NCBI GenBank assembly: GCA_032123675.1
Contig: JAQBEX010000219.1
Location: 1 to 9,767 of the forward strand
DNA length: 9,767 nt
Direction: 5' to 3'
Origin: Prado023 sp032123675
Lineage (GTDB): Bacteria; Actinomycetota; Actinomycetes; S36-B12; CAIYMF01
Part shown: one piece after another, positions 1 through 7,499 of the stretch
How the letters are laid out: each line of letters starts with the position of its first letter
Numbering within the stretch: the stretch's first letter is position 1
The notes under the pieces: generated by a model
What the model saw: only the letters and a program-made list of their open reading frames with translations
What the model was told of the DNA's origin: nothing
The model's database searches: none
Position numbers and translations under genes: made by a program

Positions 1-884
1 ACGACGATGAACAGCGCCGGCATGATGCAGAACATCACCGGGAACACCATCTTGACCGGCAGTTTCATGGCCTGCTGCTCGATCCGCTGCGAGCGCTTCA
101 GGCGGATCTCCGCGGACTGGACGCGAAGCACGTCGGCGATCGGAATGCCGAAGGTCTCGGCCTGGATGATCGCGTTGAGGCTGCCGCGGAGGTCCTCGAC
201 GTCGGTGCGGTCCGAGAGCGCGCGCAGCGCCTCGCTTCGTCCGCTGCCAATCTGGATCTCGCGGAGCACGCGGGAGAACTCCTCGGCCAGCGGACCGTCC
301 GTGCTCCGCGCGACGTTGGCGATCGCAGTGTCGAAGGTGAGGCCCGACTCGACCGAGATCATCAGCAGGTCGATGGTGTCGGGAAGGAGCCGGACCATCT
401 CTTCGGACCGCCGGCGTGCGGCCCGGCGAAGCATCAGGTCGGGCAGGAAGAACCCGATTCCGCCGAACACCGCACCCCACAGCAGGGCGGGACCCCACCG
501 CCCATCTGCGGCCAGGATCCCGCCGACCGCGACCATCAGCGCGCCTGCGGTCATGGTCTTGGTCGCCAGGGTGCGCTCGACATCCCAGTTCGGGGGGTTG
601 CCGGCGCGATCCAGTCGAATGGTGGTGTTGACCGACCAGTCCCCGCCGGAGAGTGCGCGGGCGATTCCGGCTGCCCGCGCCTGAGCCGGGGCGGTGACGC
701 GCTCCCGGAATGGCGTGGCCGCGACCCGCGCGGCGGCTGAGGGCGTGCCCCCGATGGCGGCAACATCTGCCAGGGAGGCCGCGACCTCGGACCGTTCCTT
801 GACGATCTGGACGCTCATGACGAGTGCCACCGCGACACCGACCACGATCGCGAGCAACCCCACCAGCAGGATCCACATAGGCAT
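1..884 (-). CDS. tadC: TadC, Tad pilus inner-membrane platform protein (3' end outside window)
   Basis: This is the second platform protein of the Tad pilus machine, a type II secretion F (GspF) family membrane protein expected to sit with TadB at the base of the pilus and take up motion from the TadA ATPase. The frame reads 294 residues from the ATG at 884 and leaves the window mid-codon without a stop. The family is usually about 300-320 residues, so only the last few are missing. Visible parts are an N-terminal membrane segment (about 3-24), two further hydrophobic segments (about 110-127 and 132-150), and a cytoplasmic F-domain helix bundle (about 160-270). That bundle holds the typical motifs RLLPDTIDLLMISVESGLTFD, AETFGIPIADVLR and LKRSQRIEQQA. 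It is followed by the start of a last membrane segment (276 onward). The start lies one base after the tadB stop (TGA-C-ATG), with GAGG six bases upstream of it. It is the last tad gene in view. The family call is firm. Confidence 0.93.
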   Translation of the reverse strand, partial: MPMWILLVGLLAIVVGVAVALVMSVQIVKERSEVAASLADVAAIGGTPSAAARVAATPFRERVTAPAQARAAGIARALSGGDWSVNTTIRLDRAGNPPNWDVERTLATKTMTAGALMVAVGGILAADGRWGPALLWGAVFGGIGFFLPDLMLRRAARRRSEEMVRLLPDTIDLLMISVESGLTFDTAIANVARSTDGPLAEEFSRVLREIQIGSGRSEALRALSDRTDVEDLRGSLNAIIQAETFGIPIADVLRVQSAEIRLKRSQRIEQQAMKLPVKMVFPVMFCIMPALFIV

Positions 885-885
885 G

Positions 886-2862
886 TCAGACCTCGAGTCG
901 CACGAGGTTGCGGATCCAGAGGATGCCCACCAGGTATGCCAGCAGGGCCACGGCAAGGAGCAACCATCCGATGGGTTGGGTCAGCATCGGCACCATGTAC
1001 TCCGGTGCGGTGACGAGGATGAACGCCGTGAAAGCGAACGGCAGGATCCCGATCACCCAGGCCGACATGAGGCCCTCCGCGGACAGCGTCTTGGCCTGAC
1101 CGCGAAGCCGCTCCCGCTCACGCAACGTTGCGCCCACGTTGGTCAGCGCCTCCGCCAGGTTGCCACCCACCTGCCGGTTGACCTGGATGGCCATCACCAC
1201 CCAGAGGAAGTCCTGGCTGTTCATCCGGTGGCCGATACCCTCGAGCGCGTCCTCGATCGGGACTCCGAGGCGGTTCTCAAGCACAGCCCGATTCAGCTCC
1301 TCCCCGAGCGCGCCCGTTGACTCCTGGGCCAGGTTGTCCAGCCCTTGGGGCAAGGAGTAGCCGGCCCTCAGGCTGGCGGCGAGCATCTGCATCGCGTCCG
1401 GCAGGGCGGCGTAGAACTGCGTGCGCCGACGCGTGGCCCTCCGGTCGAGGTACCACCACGGGGCCAGCAGCCCCAGCAGGAGGCACGCGAGGGCGGCCAC
1501 CGGGCTGAAGGCACTGAGCACCGCCGACAGCAACAGTGCGAGCACGACGATGAGCCCATGGACGACCACCCACTCCCCGGGCCGCAGCGGGACCCGGGCC
1601 TCCTCGAGTCGCGCGGTCAGGGCGGTGGTGTCGCGTGACTGGGCCACACGGTCGGCCAGCGAGACGACCGATCGGACGGCGGCCGAATCGCCGAGGGCTG
1701 TCTCCGGCCTCCGGCCTGCCGCAGGAGCGGCTGATCGGCCGATCACGGAGACCTGGGCAAGCAGCTTGGCGCCCCGGCTCCCCTTCCGGAGTCGTGCGTC
1801 GATTGCGCCCAACAGCACCGACGAGGCTGCTGCCAGGGCGACGAACGTCAGCGCGATGACCACGAAAAGGACCCACGGCTGCCCGATGATGCCCCGAGTG
1901 ATCTCGGGGACCGCGACGGGGCCGTAGGCGCTGTCCACAGTGCCCGAGGGGTCGGCACTGGGAACGATGAGCGCGGCTGTCCTGTCGGTGATCCGCTGCT
2001 CGCCCACCAGGGCTGTCACGACCAACTCCCGCGTGCCCCCCTGGATGCCTTCGGGAACGCGAGCAAGGACGGACAGCTGGCTCTCCACGGAGCGAGCAGC
2101 AGACTCGAAGGCAGCTGTCAGGGTCTCGGCATCGGTCGCCGTCACCAGGGAGCCTCCGCCCGCTGCCGCGAACGCTGCCAGTGGCTTCTGCTGGACGCCG
2201 CGTCCCAGCGAGACCGCGTCGAGCACGCTGCCGGACGCCGTCAGCGTCTTGCGCGCCTGCCTGGCCGGGACCGCGCTCCCCTCGTCGCGACCGTCGGAGA
2301 GCAGGAGGATGTTGCGAGCGCCCCGGGAACCGAGCTCCTGCACGGCGAGCACGACGGCGTCGTTGAGGGCGGTCGAACCGCGCGCCTCGAGCCCGGCGAC
2401 GGCCCGGGAGACTGCCGCGCGGTCCGTGGTGGGCTCCACCTCGACGCGCGCCTCGTCGGCGAAGGTGATCAGGCCGGCCCGGACATCCGCCGGCAGGCCA
2501 GCCAGGTAGGAGTTCGCGGCGTCCTGTGCCGTGGCCAGCTTGTTGTTGTCGGCCATGGAGCCACTTGAATCCAGTGCGATCATGACGGTGCGCCTGGGCG
2601 CGGCCACAGTCTCGGTGATGGGCGTGGATGTCGACGGGCTGCGCACTCCCTCGATCGTCACGGAGACGCTCTCCGGATCGATGGACTCTCCCTCAGCCAA
2701 CCCCTCTGCTGACAGGACGAAGTCGACCTCGCCGGGTTGGGATTGGACGTCCTGGATTCGACCCTCCGGCGCTGCCCATCCGGTGGTCGCGCCGAGCACC
2801 CACAGGATCGCGACGAGCAGTCCGATGGGCAGGGCGCGGCGACTCGCCCACGAACCCCTCAC
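886..2862 (-). CDS. tadB: TadB platform protein with N-terminal exported von Willebrand A domain
   Basis: This 658-residue fusion is about twice the length of an ordinary TadB. In order it has: a signal peptide (about 1-30, ending TTGWAA); a VWA domain (about 90-260) with a complete MIDAS metal site, D98-x-S100-x-S102 in ALDSSGSM, T164 in GSTALND and D190 in LLLSDGRDE; a beta-rich stretch (about 270-325); a membrane segment (331-353); a basic linker with RLRKGSRGAK; membrane segments at about 431-453 and 455-471; the type II secretion F domain (about 480-597, with LPDAMQMLAASLRAGYSL and NRQVGGNLAEALTNV); and membrane segments at about 597-617 and 631-650. Basic residues next to the segments place the VWA part outside and the F domain inside. 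The GTG start overlaps the tadA stop by four bases (GTGA) and has AGGAG six bases upstream. The TadB role in the pilus base is known for the family. What the VWA domain binds is unknown; VWA domains generally mediate metal-dependent adhesion or assembly. Confidence 0.94.
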   Translation of the reverse strand: MRGSWASRRALPIGLLVAILWVLGATTGWAAPEGRIQDVQSQPGEVDFVLSAEGLAEGESIDPESVSVTIEGVRSPSTSTPITETVAAPRRTVMIALDSSGSMADNNKLATAQDAANSYLAGLPADVRAGLITFADEARVEVEPTTDRAAVSRAVAGLEARGSTALNDAVVLAVQELGSRGARNILLLSDGRDEGSAVPARQARKTLTASGSVLDAVSLGRGVQQKPLAAFAAAGGGSLVTATDAETLTAAFESAARSVESQLSVLARVPEGIQGGTRELVVTALVGEQRITDRTAALIVPSADPSGTVDSAYGPVAVPEITRGIIGQPWVLFVVIALTFVALAAASSVLLGAIDARLRKGSRGAKLLAQVSVIGRSAAPAAGRRPETALGDSAAVRSVVSLADRVAQSRDTTALTARLEEARVPLRPGEWVVVHGLIVVLALLLSAVLSAFSPVAALACLLLGLLAPWWYLDRRATRRRTQFYAALPDAMQMLAASLRAGYSLPQGLDNLAQESTGALGEELNRAVLENRLGVPIEDALEGIGHRMNSQDFLWVVMAIQVNRQVGGNLAEALTNVGATLRERERLRGQAKTLSAEGLMSAWVIGILPFAFTAFILVTAPEYMVPMLTQPIGWLLLAVALLAYLVGILWIRNLVRLEV

Positions 2863-4244
2863 GCGTGGCTCCTGCCTGGGGTGAACACGGATGCGTCGAC
2901 ATACACTCCGTGCTGCTCGAGTTTGGGCAGGAACTCCGGCCGCATCCCTGTGGCGACGATGCGCCCGTGCGGCAGGCCGTCCGTGTCGGGGCCGGTGGGG
3001 TAGTGACGGACGAAGATGTCCTGCATCGTGACGATGTCCCCAGTGAGGCCGATGACCTCGCTCACATGCGTGATGTACCGAGATCCATCCCGGCCGCGGG
3101 TCTGCTGGACCACGAGGTCGATCGCGCTCGCGAGCTGCTCCCGGATGGCCCGAACAGGCAGGTCGACGCCGGCCATCAGGACCATCGTCTCGACCCTGGC
3201 GAGCGTGTCGCGCGGGCTGTTGGAGTGCACCGTGCAGATGGATCCGTCGTGACCGGTGTTCATCGCCTGGAGCATGTCCAGGGCGGCATCGTCTCGGACC
3301 TCGCCCACGACGATGCGGTCCGGTCGCATGCGCAGCGCATTCCTGACCAGGTCGCGAATCGTCACCTCGCCCCGTCCCTCAGTGTTGGCCGGGCGGGACT
3401 CAAGGCGGATCACGTGCTCCTGGTTCAGCCGCAGCTCCGCAGCGTCCTCAATCGTGACGATCCGCTCACCCGGGGGGATGAAGGAGGACAGCACGTTCAG
3501 CGTCGTCGTCTTGCCCGCGCCGGCGCCCCCCGAGACCAGGATGTTGGCCTTGCCGCGCACGCAGCCGGCCAAGAAGGTGGCAACCTCCCCGGTGAGCGTG
3601 CCGAACGCCATCAGGTCCTCGATCTGGTACGGGTCGTTCGAGAACTTGCGGATCGTCAACGCGGGTCCGTCCACGGCCACCGGTGGGATGATCGCGTTGA
3701 CACGGGATCCGTCCGGCAGTCGGGCGTCCACCATGGGCGAGGACTCGTCCACCCGACGCCCCACGCGCCGGACGATCTTGTCAATCGTCCGGCGCAGGTG
3801 AGCCTCGTCAGTGAACACGGCCTCGACGCGCTCGAGCATCCCGGCTCGCTCCACGTAGACCGTCTCGAAGCCGTTCACCATGACCTCGGTCACGTCGACG
3901 TCGCGAAGCAGCGGTTCGAGCGGTCCGTAGCCGAGGATCTCGTCGGCGATTGTCTGGGCCAGCTCGGAGCGCTCGGCGCCGGGCATCGGGGTCTTGTCCC
4001 GGGACAGCACGTCGTGCAGGACCACGCGGACTTGCTGGTTCAGGTCGCTCTCGCTGAGCTGGGACTGGTAGAGAGTCGGGCCGAGGGATTCCAGGAGTGC
4101 CGCGTGAACGGACCTCTTGATCGCGGCGTGCGCATCGGCCGACCGCTTGCGCGCCGGCGTTGCCGGGGTGGACGGCTCAGCCCTCGGCGGCTCTGCACCG
4201 AGCTGGGTGCCGCGAGCCCTCGCCAGGCGATCGGAGAGGCTCAC
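2859..4244 (-). CDS. tadA: TadA/CpaF, Tad pilus assembly ATPase
   Basis: This is the cytoplasmic secretion ATPase (VirB11/GspE superfamily) that powers Flp pilus assembly, and possibly retraction, by acting on TadB and TadC. From the GTG at 4244 it has 461 residues. The N-terminal part has LGYGPLEPLL and VMVNGFETVYVERAG (to about 135). The catalytic core shows the Walker A loop GGAGAGKT (239-246, lysine 245), the Asp box IVTIEDAAEL (262-271), the Walker B-type RIVVGEVRD (310-318, glutamate 315) and the His box TGHDGSICTVHSNS (330-343). All the expected catalytic elements are present. I chose GTG 4244 because it overlaps the cpaE stop by four bases (GTGA), exactly as the tadA-tadB junction does, and gives the usual opening MSLSDRLARARG. 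An ATG at 4307 is in frame but would place 67 bases inside cpaE. No membrane segment is seen. The family call is firm. Confidence 0.96.
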   Translation of the reverse strand: MSLSDRLARARGTQLGAEPPRAEPSTPATPARKRSADAHAAIKRSVHAALLESLGPTLYQSQLSESDLNQQVRVVLHDVLSRDKTPMPGAERSELAQTIADEILGYGPLEPLLRDVDVTEVMVNGFETVYVERAGMLERVEAVFTDEAHLRRTIDKIVRRVGRRVDESSPMVDARLPDGSRVNAIIPPVAVDGPALTIRKFSNDPYQIEDLMAFGTLTGEVATFLAGCVRGKANILVSGGAGAGKTTTLNVLSSFIPPGERIVTIEDAAELRLNQEHVIRLESRPANTEGRGEVTIRDLVRNALRMRPDRIVVGEVRDDAALDMLQAMNTGHDGSICTVHSNSPRDTLARVETMVLMAGVDLPVRAIREQLASAIDLVVQQTRGRDGSRYITHVSEVIGLTGDIVTMQDIFVRHYPTGPDTDGLPHGRIVATGMRPEFLPKLEQHGVYVDASVFTPGRSHA

Positions 4245-5410
4245 CTCACCCACCGCCTCGTGAACCAGCCGGATGGCTTCTCGGCGACAGGGGACTCGGT
4301 GGTCCATTCCCGCTGAATGAGGGTACGGAATGCTGCTGACACCCGGTGCTTGGGCTGATCGACGACGATCGCCACCCCTCGGTTCATCGTGGCCGGGACG
4401 TCCCTCGAACTGGGAATGTGGGCAATCACCTTGACGCCGAGAGCACTCTCCACCTCGCGGGCATCCAGCCCGACCTGGCTATCGGCGCGGTTCATCACGA
4501 CGCGAAGCCGATCGGTGGGGACGTTGAGCACGCGCAGCGTCTCGAAGGCCAGCTTGACGTTCTTCAGCGACGCGATGTCCAACGTCGTGATCAGGAACAC
4601 CGCGTCCGATTCCTCGACGATCGTCAGCGTGCGGTCGTCCAGTCCGGGAGGTGTGTCGACCACGACGTACTGGAAGTCCGAGACAGCGATCCTCAGCAGG
4701 CGCCGGATCACCGCGACCGGAACCTGCTCGGATGCGCCCGGGTCGCCTGGCGGGGCCAGCACGTGCAGTCCGGATTCGTGCACGGTGACCAACTGCCTGA
4801 GCGCTGAGGCATCCAGCCGCTCGCCGATGGCGGCCGCATCCCTGATCGTGTGCTCGGGTCGCAGCCCCAGCGAGATCGGCACATCGCCGAAGTCGAGGTC
4901 GAGATCGAGCAGGAGGGTCCGGTAGCCCAGGGATGCCAGGGCGGTGCCCACATTGACCGCGAAGGTCGTCTTGCCGGATCCCCCCTTCGGCGAGACCACG
5001 GCAGCAAGGTGCCCGGTCTTGCCCGATCCCGCCGTCCCGGCCAACTCGCCGGGGTGTCGCAGGGCCATGGTCAGCGTCCGGCTGCGCTGGACCGCGTCGG
5101 AGACGGAGGGCAGGTCTCGCTCTGCGATGACCTCGCGCATCCCCGATCGGATCGCCTGGGTCAGAAGGGCAGCGTCGATGCGCCGACGGATCAGCAGCAC
5201 CCCCACCGTTGGATCCGTGGCTCGAAGTTGGCCGGCCAACTCCAGTGCGTGCGCCTGGTCGACGCTGGGCCCCAGAATGACCGTCTGGAGTTCCGGGTGC
5301 CTGCGCATGTACTCGGCGAGCTCATCGAACGAGTCGACGGCAACGCTGTCGCCGACTGCATCCAAGATGCCCTCTCGGGTGAGATCATCAGATTCGAGGA
5401 TGGCGGTCAT
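4241..5410 (-). CDS. cpaE: CpaE/TadZ, pilus-positioning MinD/ParA-like ATPase
   Basis: CpaE/TadZ proteins pair an atypical receiver domain with a ParA/MinD-type ATPase and place the Tad machine in the cell. Here 389 residues hold an N-terminal receiver-like region (about 1-115, with TVILGPSVDQAHALELAGQL), a short glycine-rich linker and the ATPase (about 133-370). Its deviant Walker A is KGGSGKTT (142-149, with the signature lysine 142). LLLDLDLDFGD (167-176) follows, the switch region is DTPPG (252-256), and VVMNRAD (304-310) is the nucleotide-base motif region. The C-terminus ends in a basic FTRRWVR. The ATG at 5410 lies 17 bases after the cpaB stop. The gap contains a tandem CTAGGA repeat that supplies an AGGA nine bases before the ATG. 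The stop overlaps the tadA GTG by four bases, so translation of the two is probably coupled. A second P-loop-like stretch lies in the linker (see findings). Confidence 0.94.
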   Translation of the reverse strand: MTAILESDDLTREGILDAVGDSVAVDSFDELAEYMRRHPELQTVILGPSVDQAHALELAGQLRATDPTVGVLLIRRRIDAALLTQAIRSGMREVIAERDLPSVSDAVQRSRTLTMALRHPGELAGTAGSGKTGHLAAVVSPKGGSGKTTFAVNVGTALASLGYRTLLLDLDLDFGDVPISLGLRPEHTIRDAAAIGERLDASALRQLVTVHESGLHVLAPPGDPGASEQVPVAVIRRLLRIAVSDFQYVVVDTPPGLDDRTLTIVEESDAVFLITTLDIASLKNVKLAFETLRVLNVPTDRLRVVMNRADSQVGLDAREVESALGVKVIAHIPSSRDVPATMNRGVAIVVDQPKHRVSAAFRTLIQREWTTESPVAEKPSGWFTRRWVR

Positions 5411-5427
5411 GGGCGGCGGTCCTAGTC

Positions 5428-6153
5428 CTAGCTCAGGAGTCTGTCGACGGTTGTACCTGGGGCCGTGTCATCGACAGCGGACTGCGTGTCGAGCAGGGCG
5501 AAGTACATCGCCGCGGAGGAGGTCGACAGGATCACCTTCTGGGCCTGCTCCTGGGTCAGGGCAAGTGTGAGGATCGTTGTGGGGATCTGCTCCGGCGGCG
5601 AACCGGAGGTGGTGCCCTCGGCCGTGGATGTGCCCACGGCGACCACGGGGACCCGCTCCAGGAGCAGTGAGGTGCTCGTCTGGGGCTCGGTGGCCGTTGC
5701 TGCCGTCGTGACGAAGACCGCGACGTCGGATCCGGGCCGGACGAAACCTGCCACGCGCTGGGGATCTCCGAGCTGGACGGCAACCGCCATCGTCCCCTCC
5801 GGGAGTGCCAGCCCGCGCGAGGCCTGTCGCTCGGTGCCGAACATCGGCGCGAGGAGGACCTGGCCCGGGAAGACCGACGTGATCGTGACCTGGTCGACCA
5901 CGGGCGTGAGGTCGCTCAGCGCTCCTGGCGGCACTGATGCAGCCGGCAGCGTCCGCAACTCGACAGAGCCAGCTTCAGTGACGGCCATCCCGGTCGCCCC
6001 GACCGGGATCGCCTCGGTCGCCACGAGCACCTCCACCGGTGCCTGACCGACGAGGGCGGTCTCCTCTGCACGATTGACATACGCGACCACCAGGGCGGTA
6101 CCCAGCGCAGCCGTGACCAGGGCAGCGACGAGGAGGATGACTCTGCGTCTCAC
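5428..6153 (-). CDS. cpaB: CpaB/RcpC, Flp pilus assembly SAF-domain protein
   Basis: CpaB (RcpC) is an exported, membrane-anchored Tad component. In Gram-negative bacteria it works with the outer-membrane secretin and affects pilus modification or stability; its role in Gram-positive cells is less clear. This one has 241 residues: a membrane anchor or signal segment (about 5-27, after MRRR), a SAF domain (about 39-103, with VEVLVATEAIPVGATG and SVFPGQVLLAPMF), then the RcpC-like C-terminal region (about 115-225). That region has AVAVQLGDPQRVAGFVRPGSDVAVF split across two strands, then LTLALTQEQAQKVILS. I chose the GTG at 6153 because AGGGG lies about six bases upstream and it opens directly into the anchor. 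The open frame continues further upstream into the antisense-like frame of tadG, but that part shows no family similarity. The gene follows tadG after 112 bases and precedes cpaE by 17 bases. Confidence 0.92.
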   Translation of the reverse strand: MRRRVILLVAALVTAALGTALVVAYVNRAEETALVGQAPVEVLVATEAIPVGATGMAVTEAGSVELRTLPAASVPPGALSDLTPVVDQVTITSVFPGQVLLAPMFGTERQASRGLALPEGTMAVAVQLGDPQRVAGFVRPGSDVAVFVTTAATATEPQTSTSLLLERVPVVAVGTSTAEGTTSGSPPEQIPTTILTLALTQEQAQKVILSTSSAAMYFALLDTQSAVDDTAPGTTVDRLLS

Positions 6154-6205
6154 GAATGCCCCTTTCGCGGCTGGTGTGGGGTTGGGCGGTTCTGCGGTGG
6201 AAGAG

Positions 6206-6234
6206 GCCACCGAGTTCGCTCTGCCCGAGGTGGC
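6206..6234 (-). repeat. Imperfect hairpin in the tadG-cpaB gap
   Basis: In the 112-base gap between tadG and cpaB, GCCACC (6206-6211) pairs with GGTGGC (6229-6234), and an inner GAG/CTC pair (6212-6214 with 6219-6221) closes a four-base loop. Seven unpaired bases (6222-6228) form a bulge on one side. In the tad message this would put a short stem about 55-80 bases before the cpaB start. It is the only long gap inside the operon, so an mRNA processing or attenuation element is possible, but there is no U-tract. A TACCAT box (6252-6257, minus strand) could be the -10 of an internal cpaB promoter, but no matching -35 is visible. The structure is seen by base complementarity only. Confidence 0.3.
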
Positions 6235-6265
6235 GACGACTCTGAGGCTCCATGGTAAGTGGAGA

Positions 6266-7498
6266 TCAGTCGATGAGTTGCAGTACGGGGGCACAGGTGG
6301 TGCTGCCCAACACGCACTGTGCGGAGGTGTCCTGTCCGGCGTACGACGCCACCCAGGTCGGGTCGTACTCCCAGAAGATCGCCAGTTGGACGCTCGTCCA
6401 CCCTGCGGCGGCCGCGGGGTAATCTTGATGGCAGGTGCTTTCGCACGGGCTGCTGAAGTTGTAGGTTCCGGCCGAGATGATGTCGGTCGGATCCACATCC
6501 GAGGGAAAGGCGTACCCGCGGATGACGACGGGTAGTGTCCCGTACGCGTCGTAGCTGCCGATCGGCAGCCCGGTGGGCCCGAGGCCGTCGGGATCGTCGA
6601 GGGTCGGCTGCTCAGTGAGTGGCTCACCGGTCCAGAAGTCTGCGACCGGGAGCAGGATTGAGGTGTCGAGGAGTTCTTCCAGGGCGGACGGATCCAGCGA
6701 CGGGCTTGTACCGGCGTGTCCGGTTCCGGTCGTGGTGGATCGGCCCGGCCACCGCGGGCTGCCGGGGGAGCCGTTGTCGCCCACGGCCACGCCTGCCGGA
6801 CGTCCGCCGCAGTCCGGTCCGTATCCACGCCGGACCAGGCACTCCATCTCGTCGTTCGGCAGGCCGAACCCCGCGTATCCCCAGGTTCCGGCGGTGCTCG
6901 TCGGCTGGCACGCGCCCTGGGCTCCGGGATCGTGGTCGCCGAACAGGGTCACGTAGATCCTCCCGCCGACTGGCCCGGTGTTCAGCTCGTTGGTCAGGCA
7001 GACAGTGAACGGCCGCAGCCCGGTCTGTTCGACGCCGCCGTAGACCCGCGCGATCGCCGATGCGGACGGTTCAAGGGACCGTACGCCGAGGATCCGGCCG
7101 AAGAGCGTCGGCAGCGACCTGCGCTCCGTCACTGTGACGACGACGCTGGTTGCGTCGAGGCCCTGCGCGGAGTTCCCCGCGGCGTCCAGGCATTCCGTTC
7201 CTACCCCGAGAACGCCGTTGGAGTCTGCCGGGCTGTTGGCGGCGTGGGTCTCGTCGACTGCTTCCCTGATGATGGTGTCCAGTTGCGGACCGCAGCCCTG
7301 CAAGGACGGGTCGGACTTGAAAGCGCGCCCTGCAGCTTGCGCTCCAGCCAGGGCGGCAGCATCAGCGGAGTCGGCCAACTGTCCCTTGACCACGTAGCCG
7401 TACCCAAGATCCACAACCAGAGCACCGGTCGCGAGCATCAGGGAGATGAGGGCAGCCATCCAGACCAGGACGGCTCCGCGGTCGGCGCCTCCCTCCAC
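6266..7498 (-). CDS. tadG: TadG-like pilus assembly protein (TadE/G N-terminal domain, Cys-containing ectodomain)
   Basis: This 410-residue membrane-anchored protein has the Tad/TadG-type N-terminus DRGAVLVWMAALISLMLATG, a membrane segment (about 10-32) and then the usual GQLADSADAAALAGAQAA helix (39-56). The next part (about 60-150, ending SLPTLFGRILGVRSLEPSAS) is typical of actinobacterial TadG-like proteins. Residues 156-410 match nothing I can name. They are rich in Gly, Pro, Ser and Thr and hold eight of the protein's ten cysteines (C69, C103, C167, C197, C220, C230, C352, C356, C395, C402). An even cysteine count in an exported domain suggests disulfides. No MIDAS motif or VWA fold is seen, unlike many Gram-negative TadG proteins. 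The GTG start lies one base after the tadE stop (TGA-C-GTG); the ribosome site is weak, which suggests coupled translation. There is no glutamate at +5 after RG, so pseudopilin-type processing is unlikely. Confidence 0.85.
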   Translation of the reverse strand: MEGGADRGAVLVWMAALISLMLATGALVVDLGYGYVVKGQLADSADAAALAGAQAAGRAFKSDPSLQGCGPQLDTIIREAVDETHAANSPADSNGVLGVGTECLDAAGNSAQGLDATSVVVTVTERRSLPTLFGRILGVRSLEPSASAIARVYGGVEQTGLRPFTVCLTNELNTGPVGGRIYVTLFGDHDPGAQGACQPTSTAGTWGYAGFGLPNDEMECLVRRGYGPDCGGRPAGVAVGDNGSPGSPRWPGRSTTTGTGHAGTSPSLDPSALEELLDTSILLPVADFWTGEPLTEQPTLDDPDGLGPTGLPIGSYDAYGTLPVVIRGYAFPSDVDPTDIISAGTYNFSSPCESTCHQDYPAAAAGWTSVQLAIFWEYDPTWVASYAGQDTSAQCVLGSTTCAPVLQLID

Positions 7499-7499
7499 G

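Noticed and set aside
7..684. Open frame of 225 codons on the plus strand
   Set aside because: It is antisense to tadC, whose reading frame carries clear type II secretion F motifs throughout; the plus-strand product is Arg/Ser-rich with no domain.
1732..1745. Perfect 14-bp palindrome TGATCGGCCGATCA
   Set aside because: It lies inside tadB codons for the cytoplasmic linker, and one such palindrome is about what chance gives in a window this long.
4245..4307. Longer tadA start at the ATG at 4307
   Set aside because: It would overlap cpaE by 67 bases. The GTG at 4244 gives a 4-base overlap like the tadA-tadB junction and a typical N-terminus.
2628..4316. Long open frame on the plus strand (562 codons) across the tadB-tadA region
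   Set aside because: It is antisense to well-supported tadA and tadB, has no recognisable domain and a composition rich in His, Asp, Gln and Arg, as expected of a GC-rich complementary-strand shadow.
6154..6828. Upstream extension of the cpaB frame (about 225 more residues)
   Set aside because: It overlaps tadG in another frame, is low-complexity Pro/Arg/Ser/Thr sequence without family similarity, and the GTG at 6153 has its own strong ribosome site directly before the membrane anchor.
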